This document shows positions 14,794 through 22,012 of a stretch of DNA of 25,721 nt, one piece after another; position 1 is the first letter of the stretch; every line of letters starts with the position of its first letter. The stretch covers positions 1 through 25,721 of IMG/VR virus record IMGVR_UViG_3300048007_000150. One strand, written 5' to 3'. Below the pieces are notes generated by a model. That model saw only the letters and a program-made list of their open reading frames with translations, searched no databases and was not told where the DNA came from. The stretch comes from a virus. The translations under genes were made by a program, and so were the position numbers.

Positions 14794-17700
14794 TAACTAG
14801 CTTCTCCTATTTGCAAGTTTGTTATTTCTTGACCACTCGTAAGTGCTATTCTAACTAACACAACATTATTAGTTGCATTACTCATATTTTCACTACCTAA
14901 AGTCATTGTATAACTATTATCGTTTATTGTACTGTTTGTAGGAATAACATCTGCGCCTGTTAATGCACAACCGTCAGCACCGTTACCTCCTGTTCCAGTA
15001 TTACTACCAGGAACACCTACACCTGCATATTGACTTGTACCTTCTAGCCAACCACTTAATCCACTTGCAGTATCTATACCAGTACCAGGAGATGCAATCC
15101 ACATACCTGCAATACCATTAGGAGCTGTAAGTCTAATATCAAAGTTAGCAACAACCTGTCTTTGGAAAGCAAAAGTAAAATATTGTGTTCCAGTATCAGC
15201 ACTTCTATCTGGACCAACTGGTAAAAATCCTGTGCTATAGTTTGTTGTATTGTGTTCTAATTGTCCCCAACGTACTGTTGCTTCTTGTGTTCCACTTACT
15301 GCTATTGCACCAGTGAACGGTGTTGCCATATAATCAATAACACTATTAATAGTAGGGGTATTTGTATTACCATATGCTACAAAGTCTGCAATACGTATTG
15401 CATTGTTTGTGATTACTCCATTACCTAGTGTTGTTGCTACTGGTATATCGTCTTCTATTACACCGCTAGGATTAGCTGTATGTACCTGTACAGAGGTGTT
15501 TGTTAGTTCTACATAGTTAGAGCTACCATTAACATTATTTGCTTTAAATTTAAGCGTTTCTACTGCCGCTATATTGGATGTAGTAATGTTAATAAGTTGA
15601 TCTGCTATATTATATGGAGCTGTAAATCCTGTGTTTGAGTTTGGTATACCATTTGTTAAGTATGGTGTTGTTCCACTTTCAAGTTCTGCATAGTCTTTGT
15701 ACTGTGTACTAATTGTTGCACCACTTGTTCCTTCTGAGTTAGTTCCATTAGAAATTTCAAATACATTATTTGTATCTCTATATGCTTGACCAATCCAGTC
15801 AGTAAGCAGTGCACCAGTTAGTACCAACTGTGGACCACCGGTGTTATAATATGGAATTCCAGATATGTATCTGTACGTTCCAGGATTATTCTCTGAGAGG
15901 ATAGAACCAGCAAGGTCAATAGTAGGAACGTTAGTTAAGTCATCACAAATAACTGTTACGTAATTAGTATTTCCTGTTTCTGTATGCTCTATCCTCTGAT
16001 CATTTACACCTAGTGAGTATCCACTGAAGTTGTTAGTAATCTTTGAATCAAATGTTTGGTAAAATCCTGTAGGATAAGTTGACGAACTAATTGTATTATT
16101 TGCATCATCTTGTCCACTAATAACTAAGCTACCAAATGTACCGTTTTCGTTTAGGGAAGTAGTAAAAGATTTTGATCCGCTTGATACTCCGTTAATAATT
16201 GCACTAGCTTCTCCACTTAATCCATTATAAGAATTTTGTGCAATTGTTGTGTCAATTGTACCATTTGTGTATCTTCTTGCTGTATATGTATCTAAGTCAT
16301 CACCTGCTGTTAAAGGAGATGTTGAACTATTATCTATAAAGCCGTTAGCTAATTTTGGATCTATACCTTGCCAAGGGTCTGTTAGTTGAATTGTTTTAGA
16401 TCCTAATCCTTGTGGAGCTGCTGGTACTGCATTAACTTGGAAAGTTAAACTAGCTGTATCTGTTTGTGCAGTTATATCCGGTGTTCCACTTGCTGTAAAG
16501 TCTAATGTATAATTACCCGGTGCTACTCCTGTAAAGTCATGTTGTACGCTGTTTAGTCCTGCTTCAACATCATTTGAACTACTGTCATTCCAATTGTATT
16601 CGTGACTGTCTCCATTTTGAGTTGTATTGTTTACAGTAACTAATGCTCTGTTTACACCATTATAATCTACGCTATCATATACATCGTAAATGTTATCGCC
16701 ATTGCGATCTGAAACTGTGTTTGCACTACCTGAGATGTTTGCTCTAACATCTGGTTCAACATGTATTGTAAATGGTGAACTAGTAAATGGACTGTTTGTG
16801 TGTGAACTGATTACTTTTAAGTTTCCTGTGTAATCTCTAGCTACGCCATTTGCTTGGTCTGAAGCTGATAATGTATATTTGTGATTTATTGTAGTTCCTT
16901 GGTCTCCTGAATTTCCAGACCCAGAATTTACTGTTTGAATACTTCCATCACCAAAGTCCCATTCATATGTTATTCCATAGTTGTTATAACTTCCTACAGT
17001 TGCTTCTGTATTATTTGTAAATGTTACGTTTAATCCATTAACTGAATCTTCATTAATACCTGTTGTTATATCAGATGTTGTATCTGGTGTATGTGTATCA
17101 TAAATTTTAAATGATGCTGTATCATCTAATGGTAATATACCTGGTGTTGCTGAACTATGTACATCTAGTGTTAGTGTTACGTTACGAGTAACATCAATTT
17201 CTGTGCCGGGCTGGAATGTGTGAGCTATTCTAGCACCGGCACTACCACCTGTGACTGTGTCGTCATTAATAACATCATCTGCAAGACCGTCACCCCAGGA
17301 CCAAGTATATTGGACTGTTGCCGCGGTTGCATTTGTTGTAGTATTTTGGAAGTAGACAGTATCACCGTCATTCCAAGTGGTAATCTGATTTCCGCCTGTA
17401 AGTGAATCCCATGCTTGAAAACTTACTGCTGGGTCGGCGGTAAAAATTGTTATATAATCTTCTTTTGTTTTGCTTATAGTGCTACCTGCACCAGTACCAT
17501 TATTATTAAATGCTGTTACTGCTACATCAAAAGGAGATCCTGAATTTGTTGCGTATGTATGTGTAGGTGTGCTGTCGGTTGTCGCTGTAGTTGTATTTCC
17601 ATCTCCCCAACTAATAGTATATCTATTTGGGTTACCTTCTGTACTAATAACTAGAGTTGTTGTTAAGCCTGCTCCACCTGTTGTTATGTTTGCGTTAAAA

Positions 17701-17978
17701 TCAATAGACTTAACATAAGTATTATTTCTTACGTTTTCAATTGTTTCATAAACATCTGTTAGATCAGCTGTAAGTTCGCTATCTTGATTAGAATCAAAAT
17801 TAGCTATCTGAGCTTCAAGGTATGCTTTTGTAACTAGATCTTGTGGATCAACTGGATCACTAGCATTTTTAACTATCTTAGTTGAAACATCAATATTACT
17901 TAATGCATTTGAATCTAGTACTAAATCAGACGATTCTGATGTAATTTTTCCTATGCTGTGATTAATATTAATCGCCAA
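14793..17978 (-). CDS. PKD-domain virion protein, 1061 aa
   Basis: It starts at TTG 17978 with GAGGT seven bases upstream. Residues 41-60 are a fibre entry module (DPVDPQDLVTKAYLEAQIAN). PKD-type Ig-like domains follow with SWGDG at 123-127, SWGDG at 227-231 and WDFGDG at 340-345, plus a degenerate one near NWNDSSSNDV. DRNGDNIYDVYD at 424-435 looks like a dockerin or EF-hand calcium loop. The C-terminal half is Asn/Thr/Gly-rich beta structure ending in a Gly-rich stretch (VPGSNTGTGGNGADG). PKD domains usually mediate protein or sugar contacts on exposed appendages. The gene likely shares a transcript with the 47-aa gene before it and is coupled to the 401-aa gene after it. Confidence 0.8.
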   Translation of the reverse strand: MAININHSIGKITSESSDLVLDSNALSNIDVSTKIVKNASDPVDPQDLVTKAYLEAQIANFDSNQDSELTADLTDVYETIENVRNNTYVKSIDFNANITTGGAGLTTTLVISTEGNPNRYTISWGDGNTTTATTDSTPTHTYATNSGSPFDVAVTAFNNNGTGAGSTISKTKEDYITIFTADPAVSFQAWDSLTGGNQITTWNDGDTVYFQNTTTNATAATVQYTWSWGDGLADDVINDDTVTGGSAGARIAHTFQPGTEIDVTRNVTLTLDVHSSATPGILPLDDTASFKIYDTHTPDTTSDITTGINEDSVNGLNVTFTNNTEATVGSYNNYGITYEWDFGDGSIQTVNSGSGNSGDQGTTINHKYTLSASDQANGVARDYTGNLKVISSHTNSPFTSSPFTIHVEPDVRANISGSANTVSDRNGDNIYDVYDSVDYNGVNRALVTVNNTTQNGDSHEYNWNDSSSNDVEAGLNSVQHDFTGVAPGNYTLDFTASGTPDITAQTDTASLTFQVNAVPAAPQGLGSKTIQLTDPWQGIDPKLANGFIDNSSTSPLTAGDDLDTYTARRYTNGTIDTTIAQNSYNGLSGEASAIINGVSSGSKSFTTSLNENGTFGSLVISGQDDANNTISSSTYPTGFYQTFDSKITNNFSGYSLGVNDQRIEHTETGNTNYVTVICDDLTNVPTIDLAGSILSENNPGTYRYISGIPYYNTGGPQLVLTGALLTDWIGQAYRDTNNVFEISNGTNSEGTSGATISTQYKDYAELESGTTPYLTNGIPNSNTGFTAPYNIADQLINITTSNIAAVETLKFKANNVNGSSNYVELTNTSVQVHTANPSGVIEDDIPVATTLGNGVITNNAIRIADFVAYGNTNTPTINSVIDYMATPFTGAIAVSGTQEATVRWGQLEHNTTNYSTGFLPVGPDRSADTGTQYFTFAFQRQVVANFDIRLTAPNGIAGMWIASPGTGIDTASGLSGWLEGTSQYAGVGVPGSNTGTGGNGADGCALTGADVIPTNSTINDNSYTMTLGSENMSNATNNVVLVRIALTSGQEITNLQIGEAS

Positions 17979-18030
17979 TTTCTATACCTCAATTCTTCTT
18001 CGCTCTTGCGTATATTGTATTTACTTTTTT

Positions 18031-18174
18031 TTAATCTAACAATATAGAAAGTGTAGAGAAACGATTATCAGTGTATAAAATGTTTTGATGCATAGAGTTA
18101 AAAGACGTTCTTAAAACGCCTTCTTTGTTCTCTATAGCTTTTACTCCAAAATCTGGGTTAAAATGTGATGACAT
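18031..18174 (-). CDS. Small unidentified protein, 47 aa
   Basis: ATG at 18174, AGGAA eight bases upstream, and an exact late box 37 bases upstream support a real gene. The protein begins MSSHFNPDFGVKAIENKEG and ends NRFSTLSILLD; it is polar, has no membrane segment, and I know no family for it. It precedes the PKD-domain gene by 52 bases with no terminator between, so it probably leads the transcript that also carries the PKD protein and the 401-aa protein. A small virion or assembly factor is possible but unsupported. Confidence 0.7.
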   Translation of the reverse strand: MSSHFNPDFGVKAIENKEGVLRTSFNSMHQNILYTDNRFSTLSILLD

Positions 18175-18210
18175 AACTCGACTTCCTACTACTTCCTATT
18201 ATTATACATG

Positions 18211-18218
18211 TATTTATC
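18211..18218 (-). promoter_or_regulatory. T4-type late promoter box GATAAATA
   Basis: An exact GATAAATA box 36 bases before the ATG of the 47-aa gene, just past the UUCG terminator. It probably drives the 47-aa, PKD and 401-aa genes, since the stretch directly before the PKD gene has only a poorer match (AGTAAATA, 18018-18025). Confidence 0.7.
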
Positions 18219-18228
18219 AAATAGAAGT

Positions 18229-18256
18229 CAAAAGAAAAGACGCCGAAGCGTCTTTT
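18229..18256 (-). terminator. Strong terminator with UUCG tetraloop
   Basis: A 9-bp perfect stem (18235-18243 with 18248-18256) closed by C(UUCG)G on the minus strand, followed by CTTTT. It ends the transcript of the GC-richer segment at 18257-18506. Confidence 0.9.
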
Positions 18257-18281
18257 CAAAATACAAGCAAAATAGGGAGGA

Positions 18282-18506
18282 TTAGGGTTTACCTCCAACT
18301 CCTCGACAAGATACCATTCTATATCCAGAGAGCCTGTTTCCGTTCGGTAGAACGATGTGACTCAGCGTATTTCTACTACCAAGCCTGGGTACCACCCCTA
18401 AACAGCCAAGTTCGACAGTCTGGTTACTGCCTCTTCCTTGCACTATAAACATTGAGCCGCTAAACTCTTTGTTGCTTATGTACTTAATATATAACGTTTT
18501 GATCAA
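18282..18506 (-). CDS. Possible small protein (56-74 aa) or structured RNA
   Basis: A frame opens at TTG 18506 (74 aa, AAGG eight bases upstream) or at ATG 18452 (56 aa, weak AAAGAG). The peptide is Gly/Arg/Ser/Val-rich, for example GRGSNQTVELGCLGVV and HIVLPNGNRLSGYRMVS, with two Cys and no recognised family. Against a plain gene: base composition is visibly richer in G+C than the neighbours, the codons lack the A/T-ending preference seen around it, ribosome sites are poor, and the opposite strand is also open. For expression: a strong terminator follows 26 bases after the stop. The RNA can form hairpins such as CGTTC/GAACG with a four-base loop (18341-18354 region). Treat as a gene or an RNA of unknown function. 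Confidence 0.4.
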   Translation of the reverse strand: MIKTLYIKYISNKEFSGSMFIVQGRGSNQTVELGCLGVVPRLGSRNTLSHIVLPNGNRLSGYRMVSCRGVGGKP

Positions 18507-18533
18507 AAGGTCAACCTTTTTTTTTAAAAAAGA

Positions 18534-18686
18534 TTAAATTTTTTGTAGTCTTGGATCTGAACTTAGTATGTTTTTCTGAGCACGTGGTCTAGACAAAGGT
18601 CTTTCCATTTGTCTTCTATGCAATGCTTTATGTGCTTGCTTAGTACGCTCTTTTTTACGAGCTAGTTCGAAGTCTCTGTGATTCAT
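18534..18686 (-). CDS. Small basic protein, 50 aa
   Basis: ATG 18686 is preceded by AAAGGAGAG, and an exact late box lies 74 bases upstream, so the gene is convincing despite its size. The protein is very basic and helical in its first half (FELARKKERTKQAHKALHRRQ) with a PLSRPRAQKN turn and a short tail. No family is recognised. The charge suggests contact with nucleic acid or with acidic core or fibre proteins. It lies between the tRNA and the GC-richer segment. A weak AAAAGG/CCTTTT hairpin follows its stop (18505-18520). The leader carries small hairpins TCCC/GGGA and GCG/CGC. Confidence 0.75.
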   Translation of the reverse strand: MNHRDFELARKKERTKQAHKALHRRQMERPLSRPRAQKNILSSDPRLQKI

Positions 18687-18760
18687 AACACTCTCCTTTT
18701 TACAGTTAAGTGCGTTCCTTCGCTATTGCTACTTCCGTCCCATTGGGATGAACGTATTAT

Positions 18761-18768
18761 TATTTATC
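18761..18768 (-). promoter_or_regulatory. T4-type late promoter box GATAAATA
   Basis: An exact box lying five bases past the CCA end of the tRNA gene and serving the 50-aa gene. Confidence 0.65.
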
Positions 18769-18773
18769 TAAAT

Positions 18774-18847
18774 TGGCATGAGTGAAAGGAATCGAACCCT
18801 CATTTGCGGAGTTGGAAGCCGCCGTGTTACCATTACACTACACTCAC
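18774..18847 (-). tRNA. tRNA, best read as Trp (CCA)
   Basis: A 74-base cloverleaf with CCA encoded. Acceptor GTGAGTG pairs with CACTCAT (one G-T), the D stem is GTGT/ACAC with GG in the loop, and the T arm is GAGGG-TTCGATT-CCTTT. Counting from the D arm, the anticodon stem is GCGGC/TCCGC with a C-T mismatch at the loop-closing pair, and the loop TTCCAAC puts CCA at 34-36, reading UGG (Trp). The discriminator base is G, as in bacterial tRNA-Trp, whereas tRNA-Gly normally has U. Sliding the loop by one base would give UCC (Gly) but breaks two stem pairs. The 5' end directly abuts the T run of the terminator at 18848-18884. Confidence 0.88.
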
Positions 18848-18884
18848 AAAAAAAGCCCCTAATAAAATTAATTACTAGGGGCTT
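18848..18884 (-). terminator. Rho-independent terminator just before the tRNA
   Basis: A 9-bp perfect stem AAGCCCCTA/TAGGGGCTT (18876-18884 with 18853-18861 on the minus strand), a 14-base loop, and a run of seven Ts ending at the first base of the tRNA. It follows the 20-codon ORF by 29 bases. Confidence 0.85.
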
Positions 18885-18913
18885 ACTAAAATAACTTTTG
18901 TTAAAAAGTCACA

Positions 18914-18976
18914 TCAAGACATACCCCAAATTAATGGTGGCCAATTTGTAATATAAATTGTATTAGTCTGTGACAT
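18914..18976 (-). CDS. Possible 20-aa leader peptide with two Trp codons
   Basis: ATG 18976 to TGA 18914 encodes a 20-residue peptide ending TNWPPLIWGMS. Trp codons are at positions 12 and 17, the first followed by Pro-Pro, a slow-translating pair. AAAGGAA lies twelve bases upstream, a little far, and a CATAAATA late box lies at 19020-19027. A terminator follows and then a tRNA read as Trp. The unit lies between the gp23 terminator and this second terminator, with nothing else in it. It could be a leader peptide for attenuation, a small structural peptide, or a chance ORF in a small RNA. No homologue is known to me. Confidence 0.4.
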   Translation of the reverse strand: MSQTNTIYITNWPPLIWGMS

Positions 18977-19019
18977 GTTAAAATTTCGTTCCTTTATTAT
19001 GTATGTAATATACTACACA

Positions 19020-19027
19020 TATTTATG
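19020..19027 (-). promoter_or_regulatory. T4-type late promoter box CATAAATA
   Basis: CATAAATA just past the gp23 terminator. The only things downstream before the next terminator are the 20-codon ORF and its leader; read-through would reach the tRNA. Confidence 0.6.
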
Positions 19028-19056
19028 AAAGTCAACCACTTAATGAAAAAAAGATC

Positions 19057-19086
19057 AAAAAAATAGGGCCCCTAAAGGCCCTATTT
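19057..19086 (-). terminator. Rho-independent terminator after gp23
   Basis: A 10-bp perfect stem (19061-19070 with 19077-19086), six-base loop and a seven-T run on the minus strand, 23 bases past the stop of the major capsid gene. Confidence 0.92.
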
Positions 19087-19109
19087 CTATATCTGTTCCT
19101 TGTTCTCTA

Positions 19110-20273
19110 TTATGAGAATGAAAGGTTACCAGCGTTAACACCAATTTTAGCTAGGTAGTCAGCTGCGTTACCAAGAGATGAAGCTTGGTTGTTTAGCTCT
19201 ACATAACCGTAACGTGTCATGAATGACACTGTTGGTTCGAATGTTGCTGGATCAAGTACTGTGCCTGAAGACATTAGTGGGATGTATGGGCAATAGAATG
19301 CTGCCGCATCAATTTCACCGTCGCCTTTGTAGCCAACTAGTACTGGAGCATCGTCTGCTGCATACTGATCTACAAACACTCTCATAGTGTTATTTAAAGT
19401 TCCAACAAATTTAGTGTTAGTTGGTGCTTCAAAAGGACCTTCAGTTGTTCTTGCGAATGCTGAAGTTGTCGCTGATTGTAGTACTGTTAACATTGTTGGT
19501 GAGATAACAACGTAGTTACCTGCGCCACGTCTTGTACGTGTAGCGATTAGGTTAGCTGCTCTGTTAATTAGAACTGCTAGTGCCGCATGTTGGTCTCCAA
19601 CGAAAGTTGCTTGACCTGATACGTTACCTTGATCGTATGTGTCTGTGGCTGCGCCTGCTAGTGTACGTAGTGAAGTAAGAACTTCTTGGTCAATCTCAGC
19701 AGTAATTTCTTGTGCAAGTGCTTGCATGATTTCTGCTTCAACGTCTAGACCGTGCATTGAATTAGCATCTTGTGCTGCTTCAAAAGTCCAACGTGCTGAT
19801 AATTTACGTGTTTTAGCTTCAACAGTTTGTTTCAATACTTGGATTGAAAGTTTACGACCTGCTTCTGCTTCTAGAGCTGAAGTTGAAGTCGGTCCACCTG
19901 TTGATGCGTCACCTGAGTAACCTTTTGCAATTGCAAATGGTGATAGTGCTTCGTCACCAGCTGTTACGCCAGCTGCTGTTTGGCCATATCTTACTCTTAG
20001 TGTGTGGATTTGTCCTACTGGACCTGTCATAGGTTGTACACCTACTAGTTCGTTCGCGATAACTGTTGGCATAACACGACGAATAACTGGTAGAATCACT
20101 TTGTTAAGTGATGCAACGTTACCTGCCATTGTTGTACCTGCGGTTGCTGATTCTGAAAGATAGTTTCTTGTGTTTTCAAGAACTGATTCCATAACAACCT
20201 TTTTGTTACCATTTAAACCATCTGTAAGGGCGTCTTTTGTTACGTCCCAATTTTCAAATAGATTCTGTGTCAT
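19110..20273 (-). CDS. gp23: Major capsid protein, T4 gp23-like, 387 aa
   Basis: The HK97-fold capsid subunit of T4-like heads. Recognisable blocks are NKVILPVIRRVMPTVIANELVGVQPM (57-82), ARWTFEAAQDANSMHGLDVEAEI with ALAQEITAEIDQEVL (160-201), ATRTRRGAGNYVVISP, and the C-terminal FMTRYGYVELN. An N-terminal propeptide is likely: YLSE at 38-41 followed by SATAG fits the [LI]xE site of the gp21 protease, so the mature protein would begin near Ser42. TAAGGAGATC precedes the ATG. At 387 residues it is clearly shorter than T4 gp23 (521), suggesting a reduced or absent insertion domain. It follows gp22 by 12 bases and ends in a strong terminator, so it shares the core-gene transcript. Confidence 0.95.
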   Translation of the reverse strand: MTQNLFENWDVTKDALTDGLNGNKKVVMESVLENTRNYLSESATAGTTMAGNVASLNKVILPVIRRVMPTVIANELVGVQPMTGPVGQIHTLRVRYGQTAAGVTAGDEALSPFAIAKGYSGDASTGGPTSTSALEAEAGRKLSIQVLKQTVEAKTRKLSARWTFEAAQDANSMHGLDVEAEIMQALAQEITAEIDQEVLTSLRTLAGAATDTYDQGNVSGQATFVGDQHAALAVLINRAANLIATRTRRGAGNYVVISPTMLTVLQSATTSAFARTTEGPFEAPTNTKFVGTLNNTMRVFVDQYAADDAPVLVGYKGDGEIDAAAFYCPYIPLMSSGTVLDPATFEPTVSFMTRYGYVELNNQASSLGNAADYLAKIGVNAGNLSFS

Positions 20274-20285
20274 TTGGAGATCTCC

Positions 20286-21380
20286 TTAGTTGATTCCTGC
20301 TAACTTTTTAAGGTTAATAATTTCGGCTGCACTATCAGTTACCTGGGTCGTGTCTGCCTTGTTACCTGTAATCTCAGTCTTCTGAGATTCGTTTAGTTTC
20401 TGTGATTTAGTTGTGCTTGATTCGTTAAGTACCGTTGGTAGGTATTTGTTGAATTGAGCTTTTAGCTTACTTGTGCTTACGCTTTCAAGTAAGTTGTTCA
20501 TTAATTCACGTTTGTCTTTTGATAGTGGTGACATAAGTTCAGCCATAACTGACTCACGTTCACGGCTTTCATTAATTCTAGTAACTTTATCAGTTGCTTC
20601 AGTAATTTTTGCCTCTCTATCTTTAATTTCTTTATGTGATTCGTCAAGTTGACTCTTCACGTCTGAAAGTTCTTTTGAAAGTTTTGAAATATGTGTACCT
20701 TCAGCTAAGTGAGAACCCATAAATTCTGCTGCGAATGTTTCAAACAACTTACGTCCAAACATATTTTCTTTAGCAGTTTTAATATCTTCTTTTAAAGTAC
20801 CTAGTTCTTTTGAGAGTGTGCCCTCAACAATACCAGCTAGTTTAGTAGAAGCTTTATCTACGAATTCAGCTTTCGCTTTAGTGATCATTTCTTTACCTTC
20901 GGCGACAAGTTTTACCTTTTGTTCAATAAGGTCTTTCTTGTCATTATGGAATTCATTAAGTTCTGAAGTAAGTTGTTCCATCACAAAATCTTCTAACTTC
21001 TCAAAGTTACCTTCTTGAAGTTTTCTGTCTTTGCGTAGTTCTGTAATTTCCTTGTTAAGAGTTTCCATAACAAACTTATCAAGTAGATTAGCGTGTTCCG
21101 CAATCTTACGTTTGTACTCAACTTGAGCTTCTACTGCTGCTTTTTTGTCCGCTGCAAATTCTTTCAACTCAGTATTAATTGTATCTGATACCATCGCGTC
21201 TAGTGCTTCCACCATTGATGTTTTATCAGTTTCATATCTGTTTGCGAATTCTTCACGTAATTCAGCAGTGATCTCTTCTCGAGCCTCACCTAATTTTACT
21301 TCCCATGCTTCTGAAAGTGTTGAACGCACTTCTTCCGATAGGACTTCTGAACTTAGGAGTTGTTCTATTGCATTAGCCAT
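20286..21380 (-). CDS. gp22: Prohead core scaffolding protein, gp22-like, 364 aa
   Basis: Position between the prohead protease and the major capsid gene, plus a highly charged and almost entirely helical sequence, mark it as the main scaffold that fills the prohead. Coiled-coil stretches run through most of the protein, for example LSKELSDVKSQLDESHKEIKD (about 231-251) and KLEDFVMEQLTSELNEFHNDK. The C-terminal part has several [LI]xE sites (LLES, LNES twice), the cut signal of gp21, in line with the scaffold being degraded into small peptides during maturation. The ATG directly follows the gp21 stop (TAAATG), with AGGAGA inside the gp21 end, so the two are translationally coupled. It ends in KKLAGIN, a compact C-terminal tip. 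Confidence 0.9.
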   Translation of the reverse strand: MANAIEQLLSSEVLSEEVRSTLSEAWEVKLGEAREEITAELREEFANRYETDKTSMVEALDAMVSDTINTELKEFAADKKAAVEAQVEYKRKIAEHANLLDKFVMETLNKEITELRKDRKLQEGNFEKLEDFVMEQLTSELNEFHNDKKDLIEQKVKLVAEGKEMITKAKAEFVDKASTKLAGIVEGTLSKELGTLKEDIKTAKENMFGRKLFETFAAEFMGSHLAEGTHISKLSKELSDVKSQLDESHKEIKDREAKITEATDKVTRINESRERESVMAELMSPLSKDKRELMNNLLESVSTSKLKAQFNKYLPTVLNESSTTKSQKLNESQKTEITGNKADTTQVTDSAAEIINLKKLAGIN

Positions 21381-22010
21381 TTAGTTTCTCCTAATATCTA
21401 GTTTTTCAATGAACTGTAGTACTTCCTTCTGGAGGTACTCCTCAGCTAATTTGTCGTTGTTTGCCGCGTTTGCTACGTCAAGTAAGATGTTACCACGTTT
21501 CCCATTCATAATTTGTTCATAAATTGGATTTGGGTATGCATCTGGTGCACTTGGATTAGCTACAATATCAACTGTTTGTATTTCAAAATCGCTAACATTG
21601 CCATTGTCTGTAACATTACCGCTACCCCTTGACGAAACGCCAAGTTTGACTCCATTGTCTAAAAGGGTTTTACAAATATTTCCCATCGGAGTTGGTAATA
21701 GCTTTAAACGACCATAACCGTCTTGACCATCCATCCACATTTTTTCAATCATGTGTGACACACGGTCTAAATTTACTTGCAGATCATCTGGGTGATCTGC
21801 TTCACCTAATACAGAGTAACCAGTATCAATCTTTTCTTGGATGACTTTAACAGCCTTACCAATTTCTGATACTGGATATACTCTCTGATTTTGATTACGC
21901 TTTTCACCTTGGACGAAAATTCCTTGCATATATAGGTTCTTACCATCTTCTGAAGATTCAGTGATGATATTTGCCTGGTCGTATGTTAGGTTTTCTTTAA
22001 GTGTGAGCAT
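21381..22010 (-). CDS. gp21: Prohead core protease, gp21-like, 209 aa
   Basis: A serine protease of the herpesvirus-assemblin-related prohead family (T4 gp21, peptidase U9 type). GEADHPDD holds the likely catalytic His73, GVSSRGSG holds the nucleophile Ser126 or Ser127, and VDIVANPSAPDA (147-158) is the conserved block that closes the active site. The N-terminal NQNQRVYPVSEI matches the usual substrate-cleft segment. The length is typical. It cleaves core proteins and the capsid propeptide after [LI]xE, and probably itself. AAGG lies ten bases before the ATG, which follows the acidic core gene by two bases. The gene order core, 21, 22, 23 is that of T4. Confidence 0.95.
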   Translation of the reverse strand: MLTLKENLTYDQANIITESSEDGKNLYMQGIFVQGEKRNQNQRVYPVSEIGKAVKVIQEKIDTGYSVLGEADHPDDLQVNLDRVSHMIEKMWMDGQDGYGRLKLLPTPMGNICKTLLDNGVKLGVSSRGSGNVTDNGNVSDFEIQTVDIVANPSAPDAYPNPIYEQIMNGKRGNILLDVANAANNDKLAEEYLQKEVLQFIEKLDIRRN

Positions 22011-22012
22011 AA

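Noticed and set aside
18125-18448. Plus-strand 107-aa frame over the GC-richer segment
   Set aside because: No ribosome site, opposite to all genes in the window, and it runs over the UUCG terminator and the start of the 47-aa gene.
18774-18847. Reading the tRNA as Gly (UCC)
   Set aside because: It needs a slid anticodon loop that breaks two stem pairs, and the discriminator base is G rather than the U usual for bacterial tRNA-Gly. Kept as an alternative only.
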